Shown here in pieces: positions 1 through 7,361 of a stretch of 9,628 nt of DNA. Each line of letters begins with the position of its first letter. Positions within the stretch are counted from its first letter, which is position 1. Below the pieces are notes generated by a model that was not told the DNA's origin, did not search any database, and saw only the letters and a program-made list of their open reading frames with translations. The position numbers and the translations under genes were made by a program. The stretch is from Chthoniobacter sp. (lineage in GTDB: Bacteria; Verrucomicrobiota; Verrucomicrobiia; Chthoniobacterales; Chthoniobacteraceae), in the NCBI GenBank assembly GCA_025351065.1, contig JANXWQ010000132.1, positions 1-9,628 on the forward strand, read 5' to 3'.

Positions 1-84
1 AGCATCACCTTCGACGCCAGCGGACGGGTAAGCGACTTCCAATGGAACGAATCCAACCCGGCAGGCGGGACGGTCTGGCGGTGA
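1..84 (+). CDS. C-terminal end of an unidentified protein (partial)
   Basis: Frame 1 is open from the first base to a TGA at 82-84 and encodes 27 residues ending in GGTVWR. The segment contains FDASGRVSDFQWNES, a short pattern of the kind seen in the last beta strands of many secreted or envelope proteins, but it is too short to assign a family. It lies 75 bases upstream of, and on the same strand as, the surface-protein gene that starts at 160. The start lies outside the window. It could be a chance open frame, but its composition looks coding. Confidence 0.5.
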   Translation, partial: SITFDASGRVSDFQWNESNPAGGTVWR

Positions 85-130
85 TTTCCAAACAAGCGCC
101 CTGAATGTACCACACAAAATCCCGCGCGTT

Positions 131-163
131 ATGAAAGCAACGATGAACCTGAAAACAAGATGA
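131..163 (+). other. Possible 10-codon leader ORF overlapping the next start
   Basis: An ATG at 131 opens a ten-codon frame (MKATMNLKTR) whose TGA at 161-163 overlaps the ATG at 160 as ATGA. This is the arrangement expected for translational coupling of a short leader to the surface-protein gene. No ribosome binding site is visible before 131, and such a short frame can arise by chance, so this is only a suggestion. I see no promoter consensus in 85-130. Confidence 0.15.
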
Positions 164-2642
164 AAATTAACATCATCATCCGAACCCTAGCGCTATTTCT
201 ACTCATGCTGGCGTCCACGATATCCGCGCGAGCGACGGCTCCCATATCGTTGGAGATTGCGGCGAGTCCCGATCCCGTGGCGGCGAGCGGGCAGATCAAC
301 TACGTCATCACGGTGACCAACCACAGCACGACGGCTACGGTGCCGGCGGTGAAGGTGGAGGGTTGTATCCCAGCGGACTGGCGACACTCTTTTCCTATAA
401 CGCCACGCCGCCGCTGCCAAACAGTAGCTATTTTGCGGGGGATGCCATGACCTGGAGCCTGGGTGATTTCGCCCCCGGACAAAGCCAGACCATCTATTTG
501 TCCGCCGTCGCGAGTTCCGGGGATGCCAACGGCACCCTCATTCCGTTAAGTCTCCGCGCCAGCGGCAACGGCGTGGCGCAAACGCTCGCCTGCCGCATTG
601 TCGCTGTCGATTCCAGACCGATTGTGCAGCCGACGGGATCGCTGCAATTTAGCCTAGTTACTTACAGTGTAAACGAAAATGCGGGAACGGCTACTATTAC
701 AGTGAATCGTGTCAACGGCAGCACCGGTGACGTATCTGTGCATTACGAGGCAGCGGACGGGACTGCATCGGCGGGAGCAGACTACGGGGCGACGTACGGC
801 ACTTTGGAGTTTCTGTCAGGGCAGACGACTGGAACTTTCACGGTGCCAATCATCGATGATACTTTGGGTGATGGCTCCGAGAGCTTTACAGTTGCGCTCA
901 GCAATCCAAAGCGCGGCGCGACACTAAGTTCGCCGTCCACAACAACGGTGACTATCGTTCCAACCTATAGGGTGACGTCGAGCGCCGGCACGAATGGCAG
1001 CATTAGTCCCAACACGATGCAGATGGTTCTCATCGGCGGCAGCGCATCGTTCGCAGCGACCCCGGCCACCGGTTATCTAGTGGATCGTTGGTTAGTAAAT
1101 GGAAGTGTTTATCAAACTGGGGGCACAAGTGTCACCATAACCAATGTCACCAGCAATACGACTGTGATGGTGACTTTTAAAGGCTACTACGTGATCGGAC
1201 AGACGATCACTATTTCCGCCGGCACAATCAATACACCGTTTGCGGCGCTCAGCGATGGCAATAACGCTGGAGGCACGCTGAACGTGGGCGGCGGCGCGGG
1301 AGCCGCTATCCTGGACCTTACCGCTAACCCGTTTTATTTGCTGAACAACACCAACGGCGGCACCGGCACCTCGACGCTCAACCTCAATGTCAACGGCACG
1401 CTAATCACGGGAGGCGTTTACCGCAATCTTTCCTCCGCAACGATGGCCCTTGGCAAGGTGGTCTTCAATGGAGGAACTCTGAAGGCCGGTGCGACCAGCA
1501 CGATGTTTTTTGGCAACGGCTTGAGTGGCACCGGGACCGCGGCGATTGATTCAGCGACCATTCTAGCAGGTGGCGCGACCTTTGATACGAACAGCTTTAA
1601 CGTCACGGCTGCACAGTCTCTGCTCAGTGGCATCGCCAACGATGGCGGTCTGACCAAGAATGGCACGGGCACGCTAACGCTCGCGGGTAGCAACAGCTAC
1701 AATGGCGGGACAAGGATCAATGCCGGCACCTTGAAGGTGAACTCCGACTTGGGGCTTGGCGCGACCAGCGGGAGCGTGACGATCTCCAATGGCGCGGTTC
1801 TTCAAGCGGGTGGCTCGTTGGCCACGGCGCGTACGATCACTCTGGGTAGCGGTGGAGGAAAGCTCGACACCAACGGCAACACAGTGAGCCTCAACGGGGT
1901 TATAACCGGAGTCGCCGGAGCCTCGCTGGTCAAGATTGGCGCCGGTACGCTCACCCTCGCCGGTACGCAGAGTTACTCGGCGCTGACGACGAGCGCCGGG
2001 ACTACTAATGTGAACAGCAAGCTCGGTACGGGTGGCTCGACCGTGAACGCCAACGCGGCGACGAACTTCGGCGCGAGCCAAACGCTGGCGGCGCTGAACA
2101 TTGGCGCAGGAGTGACCGTTACTTTTGGCAACGGTCTGTCGCTCGCCGATTCACCGGACAAGCTGGCAGATCTCGGTGGGAGCGGCACGGCTGTCCCTCA
2201 GCCGACCGCGGCCGAAAGCTGGCGGCAGACCCACTTTGGCGATGCATTGAACGGCGGCGACGGCGCGGACCTAGCCACGCCGGATCACGATGGCATCCCG
2301 AACCTCGTCAAGTACGGCCTTGTTATTACGCCCGGCACTTCAGGAGCCAAATCCCTGCCTGCGGTCCAAACGCGCACCTACGCCGAGGGCTGACGCCTCG
2401 CTCTCATCTTCACCCGCCACGCTGCCCGGAAAGACGTGACGCTGGAAGTGCAGGTGTCCACCACGGCAGCCGCCGGTTCCTGGACGACGGCGGTCGCCAG
2501 CAAGAATGGCGGTGCCTTTACCGGCGCGGGCTTCGTCAGCGAGAAATACATTGGCGGCGGCCTCAAGACGGTGGAGGTGAGGGACATTGTTAACCTGAGC
2601 GATGCGCCCTGCCGGTTCATCCGCATCCAAGTATCGCGTTGA
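160..2642 (+). pseudogene. Secreted multi-domain autotransporter-repeat surface protein, broken by a frameshift and a stop
   Basis: The ATG at 160 begins a signal peptide (MKINIIIRTLALFLLMLAST, then an Ala-x-Ala-like ISARA). A DUF11-like beta domain follows to about 612, a Calx-beta domain at about 636-950 (VNENAGTATITV, GSESFTVAL), and an InlB-like bacterial repeat at about 960-1190. A Gly/Asn/Thr-rich passenger then carries two autotransporter-associated beta-strand repeats (about 1645-1750, core LTKNGTGTLTLAGSNSYNGG, and about 1918-2020). The C-terminal part has ESWRQTHFG and PDHDGIPNLVKYGL (about 2214-2330). The frame must shift from frame 1 to frame 3 around 358-363 to keep DUF11 continuous (VKVEG joined to LYPSGLATLF). 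TGA at 2391-2393 interrupts the last domain, which continues in frame from RLALIFTRHAARKDVTLEVQ to RFIRIQVSR and a TGA at 2640. The intact product would be about 827 residues, exported, with a likely adhesive or cell-surface role. I could not identify a beta-barrel. Either the gene is decaying or the sequence has errors. Confidence 0.8.
358..363 (+). other. Frameshift site in the surface-protein gene
   Basis: Frame 1 reads V-K-V-E-G up to 363, then becomes non-domain-like and ends at 450. Frame 3 takes over at TTG 363 with YPSGLATLF, which matches the normal continuation of a DUF11-type strand (a PSGL/PAGL turn). One base is missing. The spot is a GGG run at 360-362, and restoring a fourth G would give VEG-LYPSGL. 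There is no slippery heptamer of the X-XXY-YYZ type, so programmed frameshifting is unlikely. Confidence 0.7.
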
Positions 2643-2655
2643 TCTTTGCCCCTCG

Positions 2656-2678
2656 TGTCCAAACTGAGGGTTTGGACA
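2656..2678. terminator. Perfect 9-bp hairpin after the surface-protein gene
   Basis: TGTCCAAAC (2656-2664) and GTTTGGACA (2670-2678) are perfect reverse complements around a 5-base TGAGG loop. The stem can be extended by a G-T and a C-G pair (2654-2680). It begins 13 bases after the restored stop of the surface-protein gene, where a transcription end would be expected. No T-tract follows, so it is not a textbook intrinsic terminator and may instead be a 3' stability hairpin or a dispersed palindrome. Confidence 0.45.
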
Positions 2679-2780
2679 TGCCATCATCGCGGGGACGCTG
2701 TGCTTCGCGGAGAGGGCTGGCGGTATCGGACACCACACGCGCCGACGGCCACGCAATGAAATTGCCCCGCGCATGGGTGC

Positions 2781-2860
2781 GTTCCGAAAGCCCCACTTTT
2801 GGAACGAGGAGGAGTTTTCCTCATGCCAAGCTCCAGCCTGGGCACGAGGAGCTTTGCTCC
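2781..2860. repeat. Two tandem related palindromic units (REP-like)
   Basis: Unit one (2781-2822) begins with a 10-bp stem, GTTCCGAAAG against CTTTTGGAAC (one G-T pair, CCCCA loop), followed by CGAGGAG and a small GAGG/CCTC stem. Unit two (2823-2860) has the same plan: a weaker TGCC/GGCA stem around AAGCTCCAGCCTG, then CACGAGGAG and a perfect GGAGC-TTT-GCTCC hairpin at 2848-2860. The units align along their length with the shared core ACGAGGAG. The layout resembles the dispersed 'CCAAGCT-CAGC-TGGGAACGAGGAG' palindromes I recall from intergenic regions of planctomycete, verrucomicrobial and cyanobacterial genomes; that similarity is from memory. Confidence 0.6.
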
Positions 2861-2927
2861 CGCGGACGGAAATCGGAGGCGGAAAATTGCGGGTGAAGAA
2901 ACGGGCCGGGGCCGTTAGCTTGCGGCC

Positions 2928-3341
2928 ATGACCAAGCAAACCGTGCTCTACGACGGCGACTGTCCGATGTGCGTTTTCCAGATGAAGGCGCTGAGCTGGC
3001 TGGACTGGCGCGGCGCGCTGGCGCTGGTGCCGCTGACCGACCCGCGCGCGCAGCAGCTCGCGCCGCAGCTCACGCGCGACGACTTGCTCGAAGCGATCCA
3101 CTGCGTGACGCCGGAAGGCTGTGTTTATCGGGGCGCGCGGGCGATCCGCTTCGTGGGGATGCGGCTGCCGCTGCTCGTGCCGGTAGCGCTTTTCCTGTGG
3201 CTGCCCGGCGTCATTTTGCTGGCGGAAATCATCTACCGCTGGGTGAGCCGGCACCGGCTGCTCTTCAGCCGGCTCTTTGGCTGCAAGGACGCGTGCGCGC
3301 TGCTGCCGGCGCGGAAGCGGGAGCAAGACAAGCTGGCGTGA
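2928..3341 (+). CDS. DCC-family thiol-disulfide oxidoreductase (DUF393)
   Basis: The 137-residue product opens with LYDGDCPMC, the family signature D-G-D-C-x-x-C, with the putative redox cysteines at C12 and C15. Length is normal for the family (about 110-150). A second cysteine pair sits in GCKDAC (C119, C123). A hydrophobic stretch (PLLVPVALFLWLPGVILLAE) suggests membrane association. Proteins of this family are predicted thioredoxin-fold oxidoreductases; their substrates are mostly unknown. The ATG at 2928 puts the signature in its usual place near the N-terminus; no Shine-Dalgarno precedes it. The TGA at 3339-3341 overlaps the GTG of the next gene (GTGA), so the two are probably one translationally coupled unit. 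Confidence 0.9.
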   Translation: MTKQTVLYDGDCPMCVFQMKALSWLDWRGALALVPLTDPRAQQLAPQLTRDDLLEAIHCVTPEGCVYRGARAIRFVGMRLPLLVPVALFLWLPGVILLAEIIYRWVSRHRLLFSRLFGCKDACALLPARKREQDKLA

Positions 3342-5119
3342 CTGAGGGGGAAAACGCTCAACGCTCAACGGTGGACGGGTTGTGCGCGGCGGGTGCAAAG
3401 GCGACGGCGGCGCTGCTGGCAGAGCTGACGCCGGCGGGGCACTGGGTCGGGGAGCTTTCGAGCAGCGCGCTGGCCACGGCCACGGCGGTGGTGGCGCTGG
3501 CGCAGGTGGCGCGCGAGGCTGACGGGGGCTTGATCCGCGGGGGACTGCGCTGGCTGGCGCAAACGCAAAACGCCGACGGCGGCTGGGGCGACACGGTGCA
3601 CAGCAAAAGCAACATCAGCACCACCGCGCTCGGCTGGGCGGCGTTCGGCGCGGCGCGGGCAGACGGGGAATTTCCGGCGGTGCTCGCGCGCGCCGGGGCG
3701 TGGCTGGAAAAGGCACGCGGCGCGCAAACGCACGCGGCCACCATCGCCGCGCGCTACGGGAAGGACCGCACCTTTTCCGTGCCGATCCTGATGACGCTGG
3801 CGCTCGGCGGGCGCAGCGGCTGGGAAAATGTGCTGCCGCTGCCGTTCGAGCTGGCGGCGCTGCCGCACCAGGTTTTCGGCGCGGTGCGGCTGCCGGTGGT
3901 GAGCTACGCGCTGCCTGCGCTCATCGCCATCGGGCAGGCCGTCCATCATCACCGGCCGACCCGGAACCCGCTCGCCCGCTTGATCCGCGAGGCGCTGCGC
4001 GAGAAAACTTTGCGCGTGCTGGCGTCCGTCCAGCCGGAAAACGGCGGCTTTCTCGAAGCCACGCCGCTGACCAGTTTCGTGACCATGAGCCTGGCGTCGA
4101 TGGGCCTCGCCGAGCATCCCGTCGCGCAAAAAGGCGCGGCGTTTTTGCGTGGCGCCGCGCGCGCCGACGGGAGCTGGCCCATCGACACCAACCTCGCGAC
4201 CTGGGTGACCACGCTCGCGATCGACGCGCTCGCCGCCCAGCCGCGCGCCCTTTCGCCCGAACAAAAACTCACGCTGCGCGCCTGGCTGCTCGGCCAGCAG
4301 TACCGCGCCGAGCATCCCTACACCCACGCCGCGCCCGGCGGCTGGGCGTGGACCGACCTGCCCGGCGGCGTGCCCGACGCCGACGACACGCCCGGCGCGC
4401 TGCTCGCCCTGCTCGCGCTCGGCGCTGTGGATGCCGAGACGCGCGCGGCGGGAATCGCGGGCGTGCGCTGGCTGCTCGGCTTGCAAAACGGCGACGGCGG
4501 CATCCCGACTTTCTGCCGCGGCTGGGGCGCGCTGCCGTTCGACCGCAGCTCGCCCGACCTCACCGCGCACACTTTGCGCGCGTGGAGCGCGTGGCTGCCG
4601 CAGCTCGACGCGGGTTTGAAAAAACGCACCGCCCGCGGGATCGCGCGCGCCCTGCGTTTCCTCGCGCAGACCCAGCGCGCCGACGGCGCGTGGCTGCCGC
4701 TGTGGTTCGGCAACGAGCACGCGCCCGGCGACGAAAACCCCGTCTATGGCACGGCCAAAGTCGTGCTCGCGCTGCGCCAACTCCGCGACCGCGGCATCGC
4801 CTTTCCTCCCGCGCTGCTGCGCGACGCCGTGCGCTGGCTAGCCGCCGCGCAGAGTGCCGACGGCGGCTGGAGCGGCGCGCGCGGCGGCCCCGCCTCGGTC
4901 GAGGAAACCGCGCTCGCCACCGAGGCGCTCGCCGGCACCGCGGAAGTCGCCGCGGTGGAAAGTGGGGCGCGCTGGCTGTGTGCGCGCGTCGCGTCCGGTG
5001 CGTGGAGTGAGCCCGCGCCCATTGGCTTTTATTTTGCGAAGCTTTGGTACTATGAGCGGCTCTATCCGCTCATCTTCACCACCGCCGCACTCAGCCGCGT
5101 GGCCGCGCTGGACGGCTGA
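3338..5119 (+). CDS. Squalene-hopene cyclase-like terpene cyclase (divergent clade)
   Basis: From GTG 3338 the product is 593 residues, slightly shorter than typical squalene-hopene cyclases (about 630). It carries the catalytic-acid motif as PDADDT (D347, D349, D350; family DxDD) and a series of QW repeats: QNADGGW (77-83), QPENGGF (232-238), QNGDGGI (383-389), QRADGAW (446-452) and QSADGGW (505-511). The segment WLPLWFGNEHAPGDENPVYG aligns with the active-site region before YGT in classical cyclases but contains extra residues. The C-terminus GFYFAKLWYYERLYP corresponds to the conserved aromatic end of the family. The known family reaction is protonation and polycyclisation of squalene or a related polyprene on the membrane surface; the substrate here is not determined. 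There is no signal peptide. The GTG start overlaps the stop of the DCC gene; GTG 3371 (582 residues) is an alternative. No squalene synthase or other hpn gene lies in the window. Confidence 0.85.
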   Translation: MTEGENAQRSTVDGLCAAGAKATAALLAELTPAGHWVGELSSSALATATAVVALAQVAREADGGLIRGGLRWLAQTQNADGGWGDTVHSKSNISTTALGWAAFGAARADGEFPAVLARAGAWLEKARGAQTHAATIAARYGKDRTFSVPILMTLALGGRSGWENVLPLPFELAALPHQVFGAVRLPVVSYALPALIAIGQAVHHHRPTRNPLARLIREALREKTLRVLASVQPENGGFLEATPLTSFVTMSLASMGLAEHPVAQKGAAFLRGAARADGSWPIDTNLATWVTTLAIDALAAQPRALSPEQKLTLRAWLLGQQYRAEHPYTHAAPGGWAWTDLPGGVPDADDTPGALLALLALGAVDAETRAAGIAGVRWLLGLQNGDGGIPTFCRGWGALPFDRSSPDLTAHTLRAWSAWLPQLDAGLKKRTARGIARALRFLAQTQRADGAWLPLWFGNEHAPGDENPVYGTAKVVLALRQLRDRGIAFPPALLRDAVRWLAAAQSADGGWSGARGGPASVEETALATEALAGTAEVAAVESGARWLCARVASGAWSEPAPIGFYFAKLWYYERLYPLIFTTAALSRVAALDG

Positions 5120-5210
5120 GATTCGCCGATTGCGGAGTTGCCTTTCGTTTCCGCGCTGCGCGAAGCTGCGCGCCCACTTTCACTCTCAACCCCTCACACC
5201 TCCACACCTC
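5120..5210 (+). promoter_or_regulatory. CU-rich leader without Shine-Dalgarno before the yebC-like gene
   Basis: The 91 bases between the cyclase stop and ATG 5211 end in a pyrimidine- and A-rich, nearly G-free tract (about 5177-5210, e.g. CACTCTCAACCCCTCACACC), with no purine-rich ribosome site. Upstream is a GC-rich portion with a direct repeat GCTGCGCG (5154-5161 and 5165-5172). The unstructured CU/A-rich tract could serve as a ribosome entry site independent of Shine-Dalgarno pairing; this is inference. No convincing promoter was found. Confidence 0.35.
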
Positions 5211-5942
5211 ATGGGACGCCAATGGCTCCAAGCAAAACGTGAAGTCGCCGGCCTGAAAAAAGGCCAGATGGTCGGCAAAATCGTCAAAGAAATCATGGTC
5301 GCCTCGAAGCTTGGCGGCCCCGAGCCCGACGCCAACGCGCGCCTTTTTGCCGCCGTGGAAAAGGCCCGGCGCGCGAGCGTGACGCGCGATGTCATCGAAC
5401 GCGCGATCAAGAAGGGCGCAGGGATCGGCGGCGAAAAGCTGCTCATGGACCACATCGTTTTCGAGGGCTACACGCCGCACAAAGTGCCCGTGATCGTGGA
5501 GGTGATGACCGACAACAACAACCGCACCGCGCCCGAGATGCGGCTGCTTTTCAAAAAGGGCCAGCTCGGCACGCCGGGCTCGAACAAATTCCTCTTCGAC
5601 CACGTCGGCCTCGTCGAGGCGCACTACGCGGACGCGGCGGCGGACATCGAGGGCGCGGCCATCGAGGCCGGCGCGCAAAACGTCGAGCCGCTAACGCACG
5701 CCGAGAACGACGATATTCCGGAAGGCGTGACCGGCGCGCGCTTCATCGCCGAGCGCGCCGACCTGCACGCCGTCTCGCAGTGGCTGGCGAAAAACGGCTG
5801 GACCGTCGTGACCAGCGAACTGGGCTACGTGGCGAAAAACTTCCCCGACCTCACCGACGGGCAGCGCACCGAAGTCGGCGAGTTTCTCACCGCGCTCGAC
5901 GACAACGACGACGTGCACCGCGTCTGGGCCGCGTTGAAGTAA
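5211..5942 (+). CDS. yebC: YebC/PmpR-family protein
   Basis: The 243-residue product matches the YebC family in length and throughout: MGRQWLQAKREVAGLKKGQM at the N-terminus, KIVKEIMVASKLGGPEPDAN, RDVIERAIKKGAG, the FEGYTPHKVPVIVEVMTDN core, NRTAPEMRLLFKKG, and a C-terminal region ending DDVHRVWAALK. The N-terminus (MGRxW rather than MAGHSKW) suggests the subgroup that includes E. coli YeeN. The family was first described as DNA-binding transcriptional regulators (PmpR); recent work links members to relief of ribosome stalling at proline-rich stretches. It is cytoplasmic. ATG 5211 is the only start that gives the canonical N-terminus. The gene looks intact. Its job is probably independent of the cyclase upstream, with a separate mRNA or readthrough both possible. 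Confidence 0.93.
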   Translation: MGRQWLQAKREVAGLKKGQMVGKIVKEIMVASKLGGPEPDANARLFAAVEKARRASVTRDVIERAIKKGAGIGGEKLLMDHIVFEGYTPHKVPVIVEVMTDNNNRTAPEMRLLFKKGQLGTPGSNKFLFDHVGLVEAHYADAAADIEGAAIEAGAQNVEPLTHAENDDIPEGVTGARFIAERADLHAVSQWLAKNGWTVVTSELGYVAKNFPDLTDGQRTEVGEFLTALDDNDDVHRVWAALK

Positions 5943-5964
5943 CGGCGTCCCCGGCCGCCGAGCT

Positions 5965-5991
5965 GTAGGGGAAGCGGTCAGCTTCCCCTAC
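5965..5991. terminator. Perfect 11-bp hairpin between convergent genes
   Basis: GTAGGGGAAGC (5965-5975) and GCTTCCCCTAC (5981-5991) are perfect reverse complements around a GGTCA loop. It lies 23 bases after the yebC stop and contains the TAG stop of the opposing MFS gene (5988-5990), so it is well placed as a bidirectional transcription stop. Neither side has a T-tract, so the mechanism may not be classical; it may also be a copy of a dispersed palindrome that landed between convergent genes. Confidence 0.6.
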
Positions 5992-7361
5992 TCGCGCGGC
6001 TCCGGTGGTCGCACGCTCCGCAGCAGCGGCAGGGCGATGCCCCAGGCGATGACGACGTGGAGGAGGATGAGGATTTGGAAGTAGGAAAATGGTGCGCCGC
6101 CGGGCAGCAGGTGGGTGCTCCAGGCGTGGGGGAAATGATCTTTGATCCAGCCGCCAGCCAGCGCGCCCGCTGCGCCGATGACGCCGACGGATGACCAGTG
6201 GACGGCCATCGCCACGGTGCGGCCGGCGGTGCCGGTGAAGACTTGCGTGAGGCGGAGCTGGCAGAGCTGCACGCCGCCGTAAAAGCCGCCGATGACCAGC
6301 GACGCCGCGCCCATCAGCACCACGGGCTGCGGCACCAGACCGGCCAGCGGCAGCCGGAGCCAGGCGGGCGAGGCGAAGAGCCACGCGAGCGTGAAAAACG
6401 GCCCGAGCACCATCAGCCACAGCGCCACTTTGCGCGCGCCGTGGCGGTCGATGCGGTGGCCGATGGACGGCGCCCAGATGACCGTGCCGAGCGCCGACGC
6501 CACGATCAGCCACGCGGCCTGCGAGTAGCTCGCGCCGAAGTTTTCCTGCAAATAGACGACGTTGAAAAAACCGGGCACGCCGTTCGTGTAACCGGGCAGC
6601 GCCAGCGCCGCGGTCCATGCGCCCATCGCGAACGTCAGCCGCCGGAACGCGCGCTCGCGCAGCGGGGCGGCGAGCCTTTTCCAAAACGAAACGCCGGCTA
6701 CGATGCGCGGCTGCGCAGGCTCCGCGACCGCGAGATGCACCACGATGTCCGCCACGCCCAGCAGCGCCGCGAGGCCGAAGACCAGCGAGAAACCGAGCAG
6801 CGCGTGCGGCGCGTGGTTCCAGCGATCCAGCATCCAGCCGTAGCCGAGCGCCGACGCTACCATGCACAGCGCCAGCAGCCGCGCACGCACGCCCCAGAAG
6901 CGCCCGGCGCGCGCCGCCGGCAGCAGGTCGGCCATCCAGCTCAGCCACGGCGCGGTGCTGGCCTGGCCCAAAATCTCACTCACCCCGAGCACGGCGATCA
7001 GCACCACTGGCCACCACTTTCTCCCCTGCGGCCACAGCCAAGGCAGCGCCGCGGGCACCAGCCAGAGCAGCCGGTGGGTGATCGCCACCACGGCCCAGAA
7101 CGGCTTCCGCCTTGCCAGCCGCTCGACCACAAACGCCGACGGCAACTGGGCAAACAGCGCGAGCTGCCGCACCGCGCCCATGACCCCGAGCTGGAAACCC
7201 GTGGCCTGCACCGCCTGCATGAAAAGCGGCAGCGGCATCCCGTAGGCCGCGCCGATCCAGAATGTGCCAAACGCGCCCGCCGCGATGTTCAGCCACATGG
7301 CCCGCGCCACCGCGCGGTCGGAAAGCGCGGGCGGGGCAGTGGCGGCGGGAGTCTCGGGCAT
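5988..7361 (-). CDS. Major facilitator superfamily transporter
   Basis: The 457-residue product is almost entirely hydrophobic, with about 11-12 predicted membrane segments (for example WPVVLIAVLGVSEILGQ, VALWLMVLGPFFTLAWLF, FQILILLHVVIAWGIALPLL). It has a conserved-looking loop, APWLSWMADLLPAARAGRFW, typical of one MFS group in which a W-M-A-D-L loop precedes a GRFWG turn, and an IGHRIDRHGARK loop like the MFS G-x-x-x-D-R-x-G-R-x signature. It is an inner-membrane secondary transporter; the substrate cannot be read from the sequence. ATG at 7361 gives a short polar N-terminus followed by membrane segment one. The frame stays open further upstream, but that part overlaps the sulfatase remnant and looks non-coding. 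No Shine-Dalgarno is seen. It lies 178 bases downstream of the sulfatase remnant on the same strand, which might hint at sugar transport but is weak. Confidence 0.88.
   Translation of the reverse strand: MPETPAATAPPALSDRAVARAMWLNIAAGAFGTFWIGAAYGMPLPLFMQAVQATGFQLGVMGAVRQLALFAQLPSAFVVERLARRKPFWAVVAITHRLLWLVPAALPWLWPQGRKWWPVVLIAVLGVSEILGQASTAPWLSWMADLLPAARAGRFWGVRARLLALCMVASALGYGWMLDRWNHAPHALLGFSLVFGLAALLGVADIVVHLAVAEPAQPRIVAGVSFWKRLAAPLRERAFRRLTFAMGAWTAALALPGYTNGVPGFFNVVYLQENFGASYSQAAWLIVASALGTVIWAPSIGHRIDRHGARKVALWLMVLGPFFTLAWLFASPAWLRLPLAGLVPQPVVLMGAASLVIGGFYGGVQLCQLRLTQVFTGTAGRTVAMAVHWSSVGVIGAAGALAGGWIKDHFPHAWSTHLLPGGAPFSYFQILILLHVVIAWGIALPLLRSVRPPEPRE

Larger units (their letters stand above)
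2643..2927. other. Gene-free intergenic stretch with several hairpins
   Basis: I find no convincing gene in these 285 bases. A short open frame at 2639-2896 has no recognisable domain, no ribosome site and overlaps the previous stop. The stretch holds the hairpin at 2656-2678 and the tandem palindromic units at 2781-2860. No clear -35/-10 pair for the gene at 2928 is visible. Confidence 0.5.

Noticed and set aside
355..366. Programmed -1 frameshift in the surface gene
   Set aside because: No slippery heptamer and no obvious stimulatory structure; an indel in the G run is simpler.
2391..2393. TGA read as selenocysteine in the surface protein
   Set aside because: No redox context, no SECIS-like hairpin recognised just downstream, and the position lies in a structural beta domain.
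2639..2896. Small 85-codon plus-strand open frame
   Set aside because: Runs through both hairpin regions, has no domain and no ribosome site, and overlaps the preceding stop.
2340..3398. Minus-strand open frame of 352 codons
   Set aside because: Crosses the end of the surface gene and the whole DCC gene, with no recognisable family pattern.
3365..4780. Long minus-strand open frame (471 codons) opposite the cyclase gene
   Set aside because: Arg/Ala/Gln-rich sequence without domains, a by-product of very high third-position GC in the cyclase gene on the other strand.
3700..5010. Plus-strand open frame of 436 codons overlapping the cyclase
   Set aside because: Arg/Ala-rich out-of-frame reading; the other frame carries the DADDT and QW motifs.
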